This document shows, in pieces, positions 8,839-18,175 of a stretch of DNA of 64,000 nucleotides (positions are counted from its first letter, which is position 1; every line of letters starts with the position of its first letter). This stretch comes from Pseudoalteromonas sp. H71. Lineage in GTDB: Bacteria; Pseudomonadota; Gammaproteobacteria; Enterobacterales; Alteromonadaceae. The position numbers were made by a program, and so were the translations under genes. A model generated the notes under the pieces. The model saw only the letters and a program-made list of their open reading frames with translations. It did not search any database and was not told the origin of the DNA. Location: positions 6,767-70,766 of the forward strand of contig NZ_LODI01000003.1 in NCBI RefSeq assembly GCF_001468485.1, written 5' to 3'.

Positions 8839-9552
8839 ATGAAATCACCTAACGCATTTAGCGCCCTACTCGATATTTACATTAGCCCAAGCAAAGCTTT
8901 CAATGGTGTTGAACACGCCAAAGGTTGGTCATGGCTTGCTTTTATAGCAATATCTTTAGTTTCAATGGCGAGTATTTATATTTTTTATTCTACCGTTGAT
9001 ATGCAGTTTTTGATTAACGAGCAATTTGCAGCTGCAAGTGTTGATGCAACAATTGGCGAGCAAAAAATGATTCGCCAAAGCATTGAACAAAACGCCGAAA
9101 TACAAGTATGGATTAGCATGATATCAATCGTATTAGGTACTGCAATCATAGCCGCGATAATGGCTGTGTATTATATGCTCATTGCTAAATTAGACCCAGA
9201 ATCAGAGCACAGCTATGGTGCTTGGTATGGTTTTACTATTTGGACAATAATGCCAAATATTGTTTTAAGTCTAGGTACGCTAGCGCTTGTACTTAGTGCA
9301 AGTACCGATCAAATATCTCAAACAGCAGTATTTAACTTTGATTCAATTAATCAGCTTGTTGTTGGGTTAGAACCCGGCAGCCCATTTTATACATTACTAG
9401 AATCATTAAAGCTAAGTAGTCTTTGGGGGATTGGACTAGGAATGGTTGGCTTAAAATGTTGGACAAATTTTTCAACAAATAAAGCGTTACTTTTCTCGGC
9501 GCTTCCAACATTGGTTATTTTTGGTATTTGGGCAATTATTGCTGCAATGTAA
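8839..9552 (+). CDS. Yip1 family membrane protein
   Basis: 237 aa. It begins MKSPNAFSALLDIYISPSKAF, the typical amphipathic N-terminus of bacterial Yip1/YIP1-domain proteins (residues about 8-25), followed by five hydrophobic segments. The function of bacterial members is unknown. It lies 55 bp upstream of a MacA-like adaptor on the same strand and may be part of that efflux operon, although the gap leaves room for a separate promoter. Confidence 0.82.
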   Translation: MKSPNAFSALLDIYISPSKAFNGVEHAKGWSWLAFIAISLVSMASIYIFYSTVDMQFLINEQFAAASVDATIGEQKMIRQSIEQNAEIQVWISMISIVLGTAIIAAIMAVYYMLIAKLDPESEHSYGAWYGFTIWTIMPNIVLSLGTLALVLSASTDQISQTAVFNFDSINQLVVGLEPGSPFYTLLESLKLSSLWGIGLGMVGLKCWTNFSTNKALLFSALPTLVIFGIWAIIAAM

Positions 9553-9607
9553 TTAATAAGCAGAGGTATTTTACCTCTGCGCTACTTATTCACGGACAGA
9601 TGTATAT

Positions 9608-10774
9608 ATGAAAAAAGCAATAATAATAACGATAGCTGTAGTCGCGTTTATAGGCCTAATAGTTTCTAAGCAAGTAACAGATGATAAAAAGCAAGCACTA
9701 GTAAATATTGCACAGGTTGAGCAAGGAAGTATTGCTGATTCAATCATGGCGTCGGGCAATCTAGTTTTTAATACCCAAGTGCAATTGCGCTCTGAGGTAA
9801 CTGGTCGTGTCGATAAGGTTTTTGTAGAAGAAGGGCAAAGCGTTAAGCAAGGGGATATTTTAATGCGCCTTGATACAACGGCCTTCGAATCAGAAGTAAA
9901 CCGAAACCAAGCTGTTCTTCGTGCAACCGAAATTGAAATAAAACATAGCCAAACTCGTCTTGCTAATTTAGAGCGTCAATTAAAAAGGCAAAAAGAGCTA
10001 TACGATGTTGGATTAGGAAATCAAGAAAGCTTTGAAAATATAGAAAGCGCTCGCGATCTAGCAAAAATAGATATCGAATCACGCAAAGAGTCATATAACC
10101 AAGCACAAGCGTCGCTTCAAATAGCACAAGATCGCCTAAGTAAAAGTGTATTTAGAGCGCCAATGAGTGGCTTACTAGCATCGGTTAATATTAAAGAAGG
10201 CGAAACGGTTATTGCAGGCACAACTAATATTATTGGTTCAGACCTTATGCTTGTTGCCGACCCTAGCGCTATTTTAGCAGAGCTTCGAGTTGATGAAACA
10301 GATATAGCCAGCATAAAACTAAATCAACAAGCTGATATTTATGCCGCAGCTTACCCTAACAAACCTTTTAGCGGCAAAGTCATTAATATTGGTACATCAG
10401 CTAAAAACCAACCAGGGTCGCAAGGGCTTTCTTTTAGAGTTAAAGTACTATTAGACCCAACAGATCGCCAGCTTTATGCAGGTATGAGTTGCCGGGCAGA
10501 AATTGCTACAAGCATTGCCGAAAACGGCTTAAAGCTCCCTATTGAAGCTATACAAAAAGAAGAGGGTAAAACCTTTGTATGGCGCTTAAATAGCGATAAT
10601 ACCGTGAGTAAAGTAATAGTAAGTGTTGGTATTTCGTCTGACATTGAGCAAGCCATAACAGAAGGGCTAAGCAAAGGCGATAATGTGGTTATTGGCCCTG
10701 CTCGACCAATTAGTAAGCTGCGAGAAGGCGATGTTGTTTCACTTAAAAATGATGCAGACGAGGAAGCAATATAA
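9608..10774 (+). CDS. MacA-like periplasmic adaptor (HlyD/RND-type membrane fusion protein)
   Basis: 388 aa. It has an N-terminal membrane anchor (residues about 4-22), then a lipoyl/biotinyl-like half (RSEVTGRVDKVFVEEGQSVK), a coiled-coil hairpin (about 95-180), the second lipoyl half (FRAPMSGLLASVNIKEGETV), a beta-barrel and a membrane-proximal domain (SKVIVSVGISSDIEQAITEG). It would link the following ABC pair to an outer-membrane channel; no TolC gene is present locally. Its stop overlaps the start of the ATPase gene (ATAATG), showing translational coupling. Confidence 0.9.
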   Translation: MKKAIIITIAVVAFIGLIVSKQVTDDKKQALVNIAQVEQGSIADSIMASGNLVFNTQVQLRSEVTGRVDKVFVEEGQSVKQGDILMRLDTTAFESEVNRNQAVLRATEIEIKHSQTRLANLERQLKRQKELYDVGLGNQESFENIESARDLAKIDIESRKESYNQAQASLQIAQDRLSKSVFRAPMSGLLASVNIKEGETVIAGTTNIIGSDLMLVADPSAILAELRVDETDIASIKLNQQADIYAAAYPNKPFSGKVINIGTSAKNQPGSQGLSFRVKVLLDPTDRQLYAGMSCRAEIATSIAENGLKLPIEAIQKEEGKTFVWRLNSDNTVSKVIVSVGISSDIEQAITEGLSKGDNVVIGPARPISKLREGDVVSLKNDADEEAI

Positions 10775-11481
10775 TGTCTGCGGTAATTAAGTTAGAACAC
10801 ATTAACAAACAATATGTAATGGGCGAGCAGGTATTTAAAGCGTTAGATGATGTAAATATCGTCATGAATGAAAATGAATATGTAGCCATTATTGGCCCTT
10901 CAGGCTCAGGTAAATCAACTTTAATGAACTTACTTGGCTGCTTAGATACCCCCACTAGTGGCGATTACTTTTTAAAAGATAAACTTGTAAAAAGTATGAC
11001 CGAAACCGAACTTGCGCATCAACGTAATGAAAGCGTCGGATTTATTTTTCAAAGCTTTAACTTATTGCCTAGGGCAACTGCACTTGAAAATGTAATGCAA
11101 CCTTTGGTTTATCGTTTTATACCCGCAAAACAACGCAAACAAAAAGCACTTGAAGCATTGCAACGGGTTGGTCTTGGCGACAAGGTTGATCACCTATCCA
11201 GTCAGCTTTCAGGTGGGCAACGTCAACGTGTAGCTATTGCTCGCGCATTAGTAACTAAACCACATATTTTACTAGGAGATGAACCCACGGGGAATCTTGA
11301 TAGTAAGACCACAGCAGAAATAATGACCTTGTTTGATGAACTACATAATGAGGGGCACACTATTATTTTAGTGACCCACGAGCAAGAAATTGCAGACCAT
11401 TGCCAACGGGTTATCCGCTTGGTAGATGGTAAGGTAGTGAGTGATGTAAAAAAAGGCGAAGGAGAAAAACAACATGTTTAA
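10774..11481 (+). CDS. MacB-type ABC transporter ATP-binding protein
   Basis: 235-aa nucleotide-binding subunit. Visible motifs are Walker A GPSGSGKST (residues 41-49), the Q-loop IFQSFNLLPR, the signature LSGGQRQRVAIARAL, Walker B HILLGDEPTGNLD and the H-loop ILVTHE. This is the MacB/LolD/FtsE class (MJ0796-like). It starts at the overlapped stop of the adaptor gene and its 3' end overlaps the permease start by 8 bp. The class extrudes macrolides, peptides or lipoproteins; the substrate here is unknown. Confidence 0.93.
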   Translation: MSAVIKLEHINKQYVMGEQVFKALDDVNIVMNENEYVAIIGPSGSGKSTLMNLLGCLDTPTSGDYFLKDKLVKSMTETELAHQRNESVGFIFQSFNLLPRATALENVMQPLVYRFIPAKQRKQKALEALQRVGLGDKVDHLSSQLSGGQRQRVAIARALVTKPHILLGDEPTGNLDSKTTAEIMTLFDELHNEGHTIILVTHEQEIADHCQRVIRLVDGKVVSDVKKGEGEKQHV

Positions 11482-12712
11482 ATCTGCCATTGCCATTATG
11501 GAAGGAACAAAAGCAGCATTAATGGCTATTAAGGCCAACGCAATGCGCAGCGCATTAACCTGTTTAGGTATTATTATTGGTGTTGCAGCCGTTATAACTG
11601 TGGTTGCAGTTATGCAGGGCTTTACTAAACAAATTAACGATCAACTTGCTGACATGGCACCCGATGTAACCTCAATCAAACCATTCACAAGCATTGAGCA
11701 AGAAATGGTTGGTAAAAACGCAAAGCTGACTTACTCCGACTTTTTAACACTAAAAGCACGCATAAAAGAAGCCGAAACACTAACCGCGCTTATGTTTACA
11801 TGGCGTTTTTCTGGTGGCGCTGAATACGGAAATAAAAGTCATTCATCACGGGTAATGGGAACAGAACAAGATTATCAAAAAGCATACCGTACGTTTCCAG
11901 AATTAGGCCGCTTTATTCGCACGGAAGATGACGAAAAACGCCGTCGGGTTGCGTTTATTGGTCCTTCTATTATTGAAAAGTTAAATTTACCCGACAACCC
12001 CGTAGGAGAATATATCAAACTTGGTGGCGAATGGTTTAGGATCATTGGAGTAGCCGAAAAACAAGGTAGCTTATTTGGCTTTGATCAAGATGATTATATA
12101 AATATTCCAATCAGTACTATGAGCGCGCTAGAGGGCGCTAGCAGCACGAGTAACGTACAAATAATGTTTAGACTTAAAGAAGGAGTCGATGAAGAGCTTA
12201 CTTTAGCCAAAATAACACGTATTTTACGCCAATTACATAAATTAAAAGACGGTGAAGAAAACGACTTTGAATTTGAAACCGCAGAAAGAGCCCGTGCTAA
12301 TGTTGATAAGTTTACGGGTAGCGCCACGGCGATCACTGCCGGTATTGTTGGTATAAGCCTTGTTGTAGGAGGTATTGGCGTAATGAATATCATGCTGGTA
12401 TCGGTGACTGAGCGCACCCGAGTAATAGGTACACTCAAAGCATTGGGCGCAACACCCGGCTTTATTATGCTACAGTTTTTGGTGGAAGCAGTGGTACTGT
12501 CGTTGTTTGGCGGACTCATTGGCTTAGCAATAGGCTATGGTGCTGCCACATTTATTTCGTTTATTGTTCCCAGTATGCCCGATGCTTACATACCTGGTTG
12601 GGCTGTGATGTTATCGTTCGGTTTTACGTCTCTCATTGGTATTGTATTTGGCTTAGCCCCCGCTATTAAAGCAGCAAGGCTAAACCCTATTGAAGCATTA
12701 CGATACGAATAG
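11474..12712 (+). CDS. MacB-type ABC transporter permease (FtsX domain)
   Basis: 412 aa. One N-terminal membrane helix (LTCLGIIIGVAAVITVVAVM, residues about 27-46) is followed by a periplasmic MacB_PCD core, then three C-terminal helices forming the FtsX domain, starting near AITAGIVGISLVVGGIGVMN. It ends in the usual ARLNPIEALRYE. Together with the adaptor and ATPase genes this is a tripartite mechanotransmission-type exporter in which the ATPase and permease are separate proteins. Confidence 0.93.
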   Translation: MFKSAIAIMEGTKAALMAIKANAMRSALTCLGIIIGVAAVITVVAVMQGFTKQINDQLADMAPDVTSIKPFTSIEQEMVGKNAKLTYSDFLTLKARIKEAETLTALMFTWRFSGGAEYGNKSHSSRVMGTEQDYQKAYRTFPELGRFIRTEDDEKRRRVAFIGPSIIEKLNLPDNPVGEYIKLGGEWFRIIGVAEKQGSLFGFDQDDYINIPISTMSALEGASSTSNVQIMFRLKEGVDEELTLAKITRILRQLHKLKDGEENDFEFETAERARANVDKFTGSATAITAGIVGISLVVGGIGVMNIMLVSVTERTRVIGTLKALGATPGFIMLQFLVEAVVLSLFGGLIGLAIGYGAATFISFIVPSMPDAYIPGWAVMLSFGFTSLIGIVFGLAPAIKAARLNPIEALRYE

Positions 12713-12725
12713 TTGGCATCAATCG

Positions 12726-13055
12726 CTACTCAGCTTTAAAAGGTACCTTAGTGCAGCTTACTTCAACTGTTTTAGGGTACCAAGCTGGGCCTACCTGATT
12801 AACTACAATCTCCGCCACTCCATTACTAAATGACTTATAAGTATGCACCGTCTGCCATTGTCCTTGCGGGCAATGCTCACTCAAATCAACCGCATCAGAT
12901 CCCTCATACAAAGCTAAAGCAAAATTATGATGCCACTGAGAGCTATTATGTGATTGATTGTTAACTTTTTCAGGTACACCATTATCAAAATAAATATTTG
13001 TGCAACCAGTTAACATAGCAAATGTAATACTGCCTAAAATTAATTTAAGATTCAT
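12726..13055 (-). CDS. Bor-like lipoprotein
   Basis: 109 aa with a lipobox (FAMLTGCTN; lipidated Cys near residue 18). The core, HNFALALYEGSDAVDLSEHC, then HTYKSFSNGVAEIVVNQVGP and a final Cys, follows the layout of phage lambda Bor: a hydrophobic strand, VDxxxxC, TxxSFxNG, then a C-terminal Cys. The match is weaker than for the neighbouring gene. Its ATG overlaps the stop of that gene by 4 bp, so the two form an operon of diverged paralogs. The two Cys could form a disulfide. Confidence 0.65.
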   Translation of the reverse strand: MNLKLILGSITFAMLTGCTNIYFDNGVPEKVNNQSHNSSQWHHNFALALYEGSDAVDLSEHCPQGQWQTVHTYKSFSNGVAEIVVNQVGPAWYPKTVEVSCTKVPFKAE

Positions 13056-13363
13056 AACGCCTCCTGCGTATTTTGCTCTTCACACCATACTTTTACTGTG
13101 TGTGGTGAATAAATACCAAGCGTAATTAAACTCAACGCACCATCGCTAAATGTTTGCTGCGACTGCATTTGAGCAGCTTGTGTATCTGTACAAATCTGTT
13201 TTACATCCACGCGTTCCTCCCCTACTAACCCCCATAAGTAAAATGGACGGCTATCCTCGTAGGTTGCTTTACTTGTAATTTTTGCGATAGCGTGTGGCTG
13301 TATGGTAACCGCAGAACAGGCGCTTAAGCCTAATACTACAAACCCCATTATTAATGATTTCAT
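13052..13363 (-). CDS. Bor family lipoprotein
   Basis: 103 aa with lipobox LGLSACSA (Cys near residue 16). The segment VDVKQICTDTQAAQMQSQQT, then FSDGALSLITLGIYSPHTVK and WC, closely matches lambda Bor as I remember it, including the two conserved Cys and the SLITLGIYSP turn. Bor is an outer-membrane lipoprotein expressed by lysogens and linked to serum resistance in E. coli; chromosomal relatives occur in many proteobacteria without nearby phage. No phage genes are visible here. Its function in a marine bacterium is unknown. Confidence 0.82.
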   Translation of the reverse strand: MKSLIMGFVVLGLSACSAVTIQPHAIAKITSKATYEDSRPFYLWGLVGEERVDVKQICTDTQAAQMQSQQTFSDGALSLITLGIYSPHTVKVWCEEQNTQEAL

Positions 13364-13489
13364 GTTTGTCCTTACTTGGTACTCACTTTCAGTAAATAAA
13401 CTTTACAGTAAACCAGTAACTTAATGCGTAAAAAGCTGTGCGAAAAATGTAGCCAACCTTACAGATTTCAAACAGTTTTTTACACAAAA

Positions 13490-13513
13490 AAAGGCCGCAA
13501 AATTGCGGCCTTT
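13490..13513 (-). terminator. Rho-independent terminator of the ABC/M1 operon
   Basis: Stem AAAGGCCGC / GCGGCCTTT. On the minus strand it is followed by seven T, 21 bp after the stop of the M1 domain. Confidence 0.9.
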
Positions 13514-13534
13514 GAGTAAATATTGTGTCAGCTA

Positions 13535-14653
13535 TTAAAACTTAGCCAAATTATTTACATTGTCTTTATCAACCAGTTTTACGTACGGATCGACTCCTGC
13601 AAATAAAGGTTTTTCTTTTACCCTTAACTCAATGATATTAGTGCCCGTTACTATTTGGTGTTTTTGTGAATAAATCACAAAATCTTCAGCGAGTAGGTTT
13701 TCAGGATCATCGCTAAACAACACAATATCAATTAACTCGTCGAGTGGCTGTTCTGTTTCTTCACCTTGACCATCAGCACGTTGCTTAACAGCTTCAACGT
13801 TTAACGTAACGCTATAAAAGCCATCACTGTCGGCTTCGTCTGAAATTGAAACCTCTTTCATTTCTAGCTCATACAAAGTGATATATTTAAACTGATCATC
13901 AATAAAGTTTTGCTCAGCTTGCGTTGCGTCTTGTTTTAAATAACTGAGTAAATCAAGCGTTGTTGGGTATGGCGTTGATTGGTATCTAAACTCATTTAAA
14001 AATGCCTTAAGGGCAGCGTTTAAACGTTTTTCACCTAAGCGATCATAAATCGCCATCATCACCACAGATCCTTTATTGTAATGAAGGTATTGCTGGGCTT
14101 GTGTTTTATATAGCGGCATTTCTTCAAACGCTTCCCCTGTGCGGCCCATTAAGTACCTATCTAACTCGTATTTTAAAAACTTACGTAGCTTTTCTGGGCC
14201 AAAGCGTTTTTCAAGCACCATAAGCGCACTGTATTGTGAAAGCGTCTCCGACATAACGGCGGCGCCTTCTACATTGGCGCCTGATACTTGATGACCCCAC
14301 CACTGATGCGCCACTTCATGTGCGGTTACATAGTAAGGTAGGTCAATTTTACTTTCATCCCTTGAGTCTGTAACAAAACCAATGCTTTCTGAATAAGGAA
14401 CAGTATTAGCAAAACTTTGCGCAAATGAGCGATAGCGAGGGAATTCAATAATACGTAATTGCTTATGCTGATAGGGGCCAAATGCTTGTGTAAAATAATC
14501 TATTGAGTCCTGAACCGATTCAATCATGCGGTCAACATTCCACGCATGACTTTTATGGAAATAAACCTCAATATTTACACCATTATACTCAACCTTTTTA
14601 CTTTCCAGTTCGGCCGACTGCACCGCATAAAAGTTTATAATAGGTGCATCCAT
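13535..14653 (-). CDS. M1 aminopeptidase-like domain, frameshifted off the ABC permease gene
   Basis: 372 aa carrying an M1/gluzincin metallopeptidase domain: HEVAHQWWGH (zinc site, His near residue 112) with the third ligand in MSETLSQY about 18 residues later. The exopeptidase GAMEN motif is not in this stretch. The apparent start (MDAPIINFY) lies inside the domain and lacks a convincing ribosome site. Homologous coding continues upstream in this frame to about 14722, where it meets the permease frame; removing one base of the AAA run at 14720-14722 joins them into a protein of about 1190 aa, the family's usual length as I recall it. Either a true pseudogene, a recoding site or a sequencing error. 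Confidence 0.75.
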   Translation of the reverse strand: MDAPIINFYAVQSAELESKKVEYNGVNIEVYFHKSHAWNVDRMIESVQDSIDYFTQAFGPYQHKQLRIIEFPRYRSFAQSFANTVPYSESIGFVTDSRDESKIDLPYYVTAHEVAHQWWGHQVSGANVEGAAVMSETLSQYSALMVLEKRFGPEKLRKFLKYELDRYLMGRTGEAFEEMPLYKTQAQQYLHYNKGSVVMMAIYDRLGEKRLNAALKAFLNEFRYQSTPYPTTLDLLSYLKQDATQAEQNFIDDQFKYITLYELEMKEVSISDEADSDGFYSVTLNVEAVKQRADGQGEETEQPLDELIDIVLFSDDPENLLAEDFVIYSQKHQIVTGTNIIELRVKEKPLFAGVDPYVKLVDKDNVNNLAKF

Positions 14654-14690
14654 TTCATAAACAAAGGTTCGGCGCCCATCTTTTACACTT

Positions 14691-17096
14691 TCACTTTGTA
14701 AATAACCAGGCGTGATCGCAAATTACCGTTGCTTTAAAGTTAATAAATCCCGTGGCTTGACCAAAATCACTTTGTGTATAGTACTGGCTATCTTCAAGTT
14801 TGTTTGCTCGTTCTAGCTCTGGTAAGTCATGTTTACGGCGCTCAAATTTATCAGCCACCTGTAAACGACGGTTGTAACCAAAATTGGGAAAAAGCTCCCA
14901 GTTATTAATAAACGTGCCATTAGCCACTAACTGTGTATCAGAGCCACTATCGGTAAAGCCTGTATGCTCGCGAGTGACAGACAGCTGCCCTTCTCTTATT
15001 TCATTTGGCATAAGGGGCTGATCAAATTCAAACCATGCAGAATAAAGCGCTGGTAATTTTTCAACAATTTTACCGCCAGCCATCGTTACATCCCAGCTTT
15101 TGGCGTGTTGCGGTGAACTTATTAGCACTCGCGAAATTGGCTCATTAGATGTATTAGTAAACTTTATTTTTGCAACTGCACTCAAAGCACGCTTTTTAGG
15201 ATAAATATCAACAGTTAAGTCAACATCGGTCACCATAGGCACGGCTAAATCTTTGTATTGTGCAAACTGTTTTTCATAGCTTACTTGCTTGTCTTGAAAC
15301 GCATCGCTTGTGGTAAATTCGTTTAAAACACGCGTATTGTAATAAATGTTATAACCTGCACCAACAAACACCAGTGCACTAACACAAACAATTACTTGCC
15401 CCTTTAACGACATATTATAACGAAGCATAGACAGGCGTGTACGCAGCGTTTGTGAAGGTCCTCTATGCCATAACGCAAATCCTACAATAGCCAAAACAAG
15501 ACTTAACGCGCCCCAATACAATGTGTACCAATGCGCTGCTTGCAAAAAGTGTCCATAGCCGTTTATATCAGAGTACGGTACGCTACTGCTTTTCGAAAAA
15601 TGATACATATGGTGTTCAAATCCATACGAATCCATTACCATTTGCACTATGTAGTACAAAATAAATAACCCCATTCCTACGTATTTATTTGGGCTAATAA
15701 TTTGTAAAAAGAAGGCAAGCACCGTAAGCATAATTAACGGTAAAAGCGATAAATAAACAATCCTGAATAAATACTGCCCTAACTCTAAATTAAATTGCCC
15801 TTTAAATAACTGCACTGTGATTGTTAGTATCATTCCAACAATAAACAAGCCTGAAATAGCTGTTATTAACGCCAGTATTTTTGATACCCAAAAAACACTG
15901 TTGTGTACTGGAAAGCTGTCAACAATATCGCCCATACCACTTTGACGTTCTCGCCAAACAAGCTCAGCGCTATAAAAAGCGATAATAACAAACAAAAACA
16001 AACCCGAAATACCGCTAATAATATTGACCATATTCGCGGTAATTGGCCAGTTAGTTGTACCGTAAGCGCCAATGGGAGCAAACAGCGGAATCATAAGCGT
16101 TACAATACTTACACCCGCTAGAATCATAAATGGCGCGCTAAATATAACTTGTTTAAGTTCAAATAAGCTGCGCATTACTAGCTGAGATTGCGTACTTACA
16201 CCTTTTGACTTGTAATTTTTAGCGCTGCTAATAAGTGCTGCCTGTTTATTTTTTACAAACGTAGATACAACAAATTGCTTTTTCTGTTTTTTAGCTACTA
16301 TGCGGTTACTTAATTTTCCAAGGCTAACAAACATAGCTAAGCCCAGTACAACCCACAAAATACGGTTAACTAACAGATCACCGCTGAGAGTGAGCACTTC
16401 TGTATTTTTATCACTCACAGTCCAGTAACGCGTCAAATCAATTAAAGACCCTAGCCCAAATGGATCGGCGTAAACAACTATATTTCTAAATGCTAAATCA
16501 TCAAAATAAGCACTGGCGATTTGATAAGCAATAAAAATAACAACGGCTGCTACATACACCGACATCATGGTTTTAAAATAGACAGCTACGCTGTTAAAAA
16601 TAGCCGAAAGCACCAGTAAACTTGGCACTGCAATATAAAAATAAGGTGCGGCGTAATACACAAACTTATTTGGCCCTACTAGCTCACTATCGAGCCACCC
16701 AACTGATAAGCCAAATTGCGACCCTAAAAGCACGCCTAACGGCACGGTTAAAAATACAACTAGCACCACTAAGTAAGCACCAAAAAAACGCCCAGTTTGA
16801 TAAGGAATAGGATTAACAGGCTTACTAAAAACCAGTTCGTCCATTTTACTTTCACTATTTCTAATAGCGGAGCTGGCAACAAAGTTAACTACCAAAAACA
16901 TCGCAAATACGCAAAATGTAATGGTTAACATCATAATTGAGAAGGGCGAATTCATATGTACATTAGCGCCGCCTAGCGGAAATTTGCTAGAAGAGCTGAT
17001 AAAAAACGCCATAAAAAAGAACATTAATGAAACAATATAAAACGAAGGCTGGCGCACAAAATAGCGCAGCTCAAACGCGAGCATATTAAAAAACAT
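14691..17096 (-). CDS. ABC-2 type permease with truncated M1 domain
   Basis: 801 aa. Two blocks of about six membrane helices (residues about 15-250 and 310-540) are each preceded by a cytosolic segment like FELRYFVRQPSF, as in ABC-2 permeases. The C-terminal part (about 570-780) is a periplasmic domain that leads into the M1 peptidase. The last residues after FKATVI are out of frame and end at an early stop, so the peptidase core is lost to the next reading frame. It lies 9 bp downstream of the matching ATPase gene. Such permease-peptidase fusions are known in Bacteroidetes and Gammaproteobacteria; the substrate is unknown. Confidence 0.85.
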   Translation of the reverse strand: MFFNMLAFELRYFVRQPSFYIVSLMFFFMAFFISSSSKFPLGGANVHMNSPFSIMMLTITFCVFAMFLVVNFVASSAIRNSESKMDELVFSKPVNPIPYQTGRFFGAYLVVLVVFLTVPLGVLLGSQFGLSVGWLDSELVGPNKFVYYAAPYFYIAVPSLLVLSAIFNSVAVYFKTMMSVYVAAVVIFIAYQIASAYFDDLAFRNIVVYADPFGLGSLIDLTRYWTVSDKNTEVLTLSGDLLVNRILWVVLGLAMFVSLGKLSNRIVAKKQKKQFVVSTFVKNKQAALISSAKNYKSKGVSTQSQLVMRSLFELKQVIFSAPFMILAGVSIVTLMIPLFAPIGAYGTTNWPITANMVNIISGISGLFLFVIIAFYSAELVWRERQSGMGDIVDSFPVHNSVFWVSKILALITAISGLFIVGMILTITVQLFKGQFNLELGQYLFRIVYLSLLPLIMLTVLAFFLQIISPNKYVGMGLFILYYIVQMVMDSYGFEHHMYHFSKSSSVPYSDINGYGHFLQAAHWYTLYWGALSLVLAIVGFALWHRGPSQTLRTRLSMLRYNMSLKGQVIVCVSALVFVGAGYNIYYNTRVLNEFTTSDAFQDKQVSYEKQFAQYKDLAVPMVTDVDLTVDIYPKKRALSAVAKIKFTNTSNEPISRVLISSPQHAKSWDVTMAGGKIVEKLPALYSAWFEFDQPLMPNEIREGQLSVTREHTGFTDSGSDTQLVANGTFINNWELFPNFGYNRRLQVADKFERRKHDLPELERANKLEDSQYYTQSDFGQATGFINFKATVICDHAWLFTK

Positions 17097-17105
17097 AACG
17101 CCCCC

Positions 17106-17987
17106 TTATGCTACTTGGCTATTACGATGATTGAGCAAAGTAGAAAAGTACACGTCTTCTAGGTTTGCATGGCTTGGTTGAAAACCTTCAGGAGCTTGTT
17201 CGGCTAATACATGCAATATGGTTTGCCCAGCAAATAAGCGTTTAGAAATAACAGGTAGCTGTGGCTCAAGCTCTTGCGCTTCTTCTTGGCTCATGGCTTT
17301 GCGCCAAATTTGGCCTTGGAGTTTATCGGTAAGGGCAATGGGGTTACCCTCTAATAATATTTTTCCGCCTGCCAGTACGGCCATATTAGGGCATAGCTCT
17401 GCCACGTCTTCTACTATATGGGTTGATAATATAACGACTTTTTGCTCGCCTAAGCTTACCAATAAGTTATGAAAACGGTTACGCTCTTCAGGATCTAGCC
17501 CTGCGGTTGGCTCATCAACGATGAGTAAATCTGGGTCGCCCAGCAATGCTTGTGCTATACCAAAACGCTGGCGCATCCCGCCCGAAAAACCACTAACCGC
17601 TTTTGAGCGATGTTGATATAAATTAGTGTGTGCTAGTAGGCCTTCAACCGACTCTTTTCGCTCAGCCTTATTATGAATCCCCTTTAAAACAGCCATATGA
17701 TCCAACAAGTCGTAAGCACTAACACGTGAGTAAACACCAAAATCTTGTGGAAGGTAACCTAAGCGTTGGCGCAGTGCTTGTGGGTCTTTAAACACATCAA
17801 TACCATCAAAGGTAATTGAACCCGCGTCGGCAGATTGTAACGTTGCAATGGTGCGCATTAATGATGACTTACCGGCACCATTTGGCCCAAGTAGTCCAAA
17901 CATACCTTTACCTATCGATAAATCAACGCCTTGCAATGCGTGTACGCCGTTGTCGTAGGTTTTTGATAACCCTGTTATTGATAGCAT
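17106..17987 (-). CDS. ABC transporter ATP-binding protein
   Basis: 293 aa. Walker A GPNGAGKSS (residues about 34-42), Q-loop LGYLPQDFGVY, signature FSGGMRQRFGIAQAL, Walker B LLIVDEPTAGLD and H-loop ILSTHIVEDV are all present. This is the DrrA/NatA-like class. The C-terminal 80 residues are the accessory region typical of ATPases paired with large ABC-2 permeases. It is the first gene of an operon with the permease/M1 gene 9 bp downstream. Confidence 0.93.
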   Translation of the reverse strand: MLSITGLSKTYDNGVHALQGVDLSIGKGMFGLLGPNGAGKSSLMRTIATLQSADAGSITFDGIDVFKDPQALRQRLGYLPQDFGVYSRVSAYDLLDHMAVLKGIHNKAERKESVEGLLAHTNLYQHRSKAVSGFSGGMRQRFGIAQALLGDPDLLIVDEPTAGLDPEERNRFHNLLVSLGEQKVVILSTHIVEDVAELCPNMAVLAGGKILLEGNPIALTDKLQGQIWRKAMSQEEAQELEPQLPVISKRLFAGQTILHVLAEQAPEGFQPSHANLEDVYFSTLLNHRNSQVA

Positions 17988-18175
17988 TTTTTACTTCCTT
18001 GAATTGTAAGTATTATTTTTTATACCATTTTATACCACATTAAAAACGGGAACATAAGTTAGTAACCAGTTAACTTTGTAACAATAAATAAACAACAATT
18101 CATTCTAATAACACTTGCTTAGCAGTGAGCCTCTCGGTATAAAAACCACACATTACTGATAAGAAGCGAAAAGCC

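Noticed and set aside
12726-13363. Prophage remnant
   Set aside because: The Bor resemblance is suggestive, but there is no integrase, attachment site, or structural phage gene within the surrounding region.
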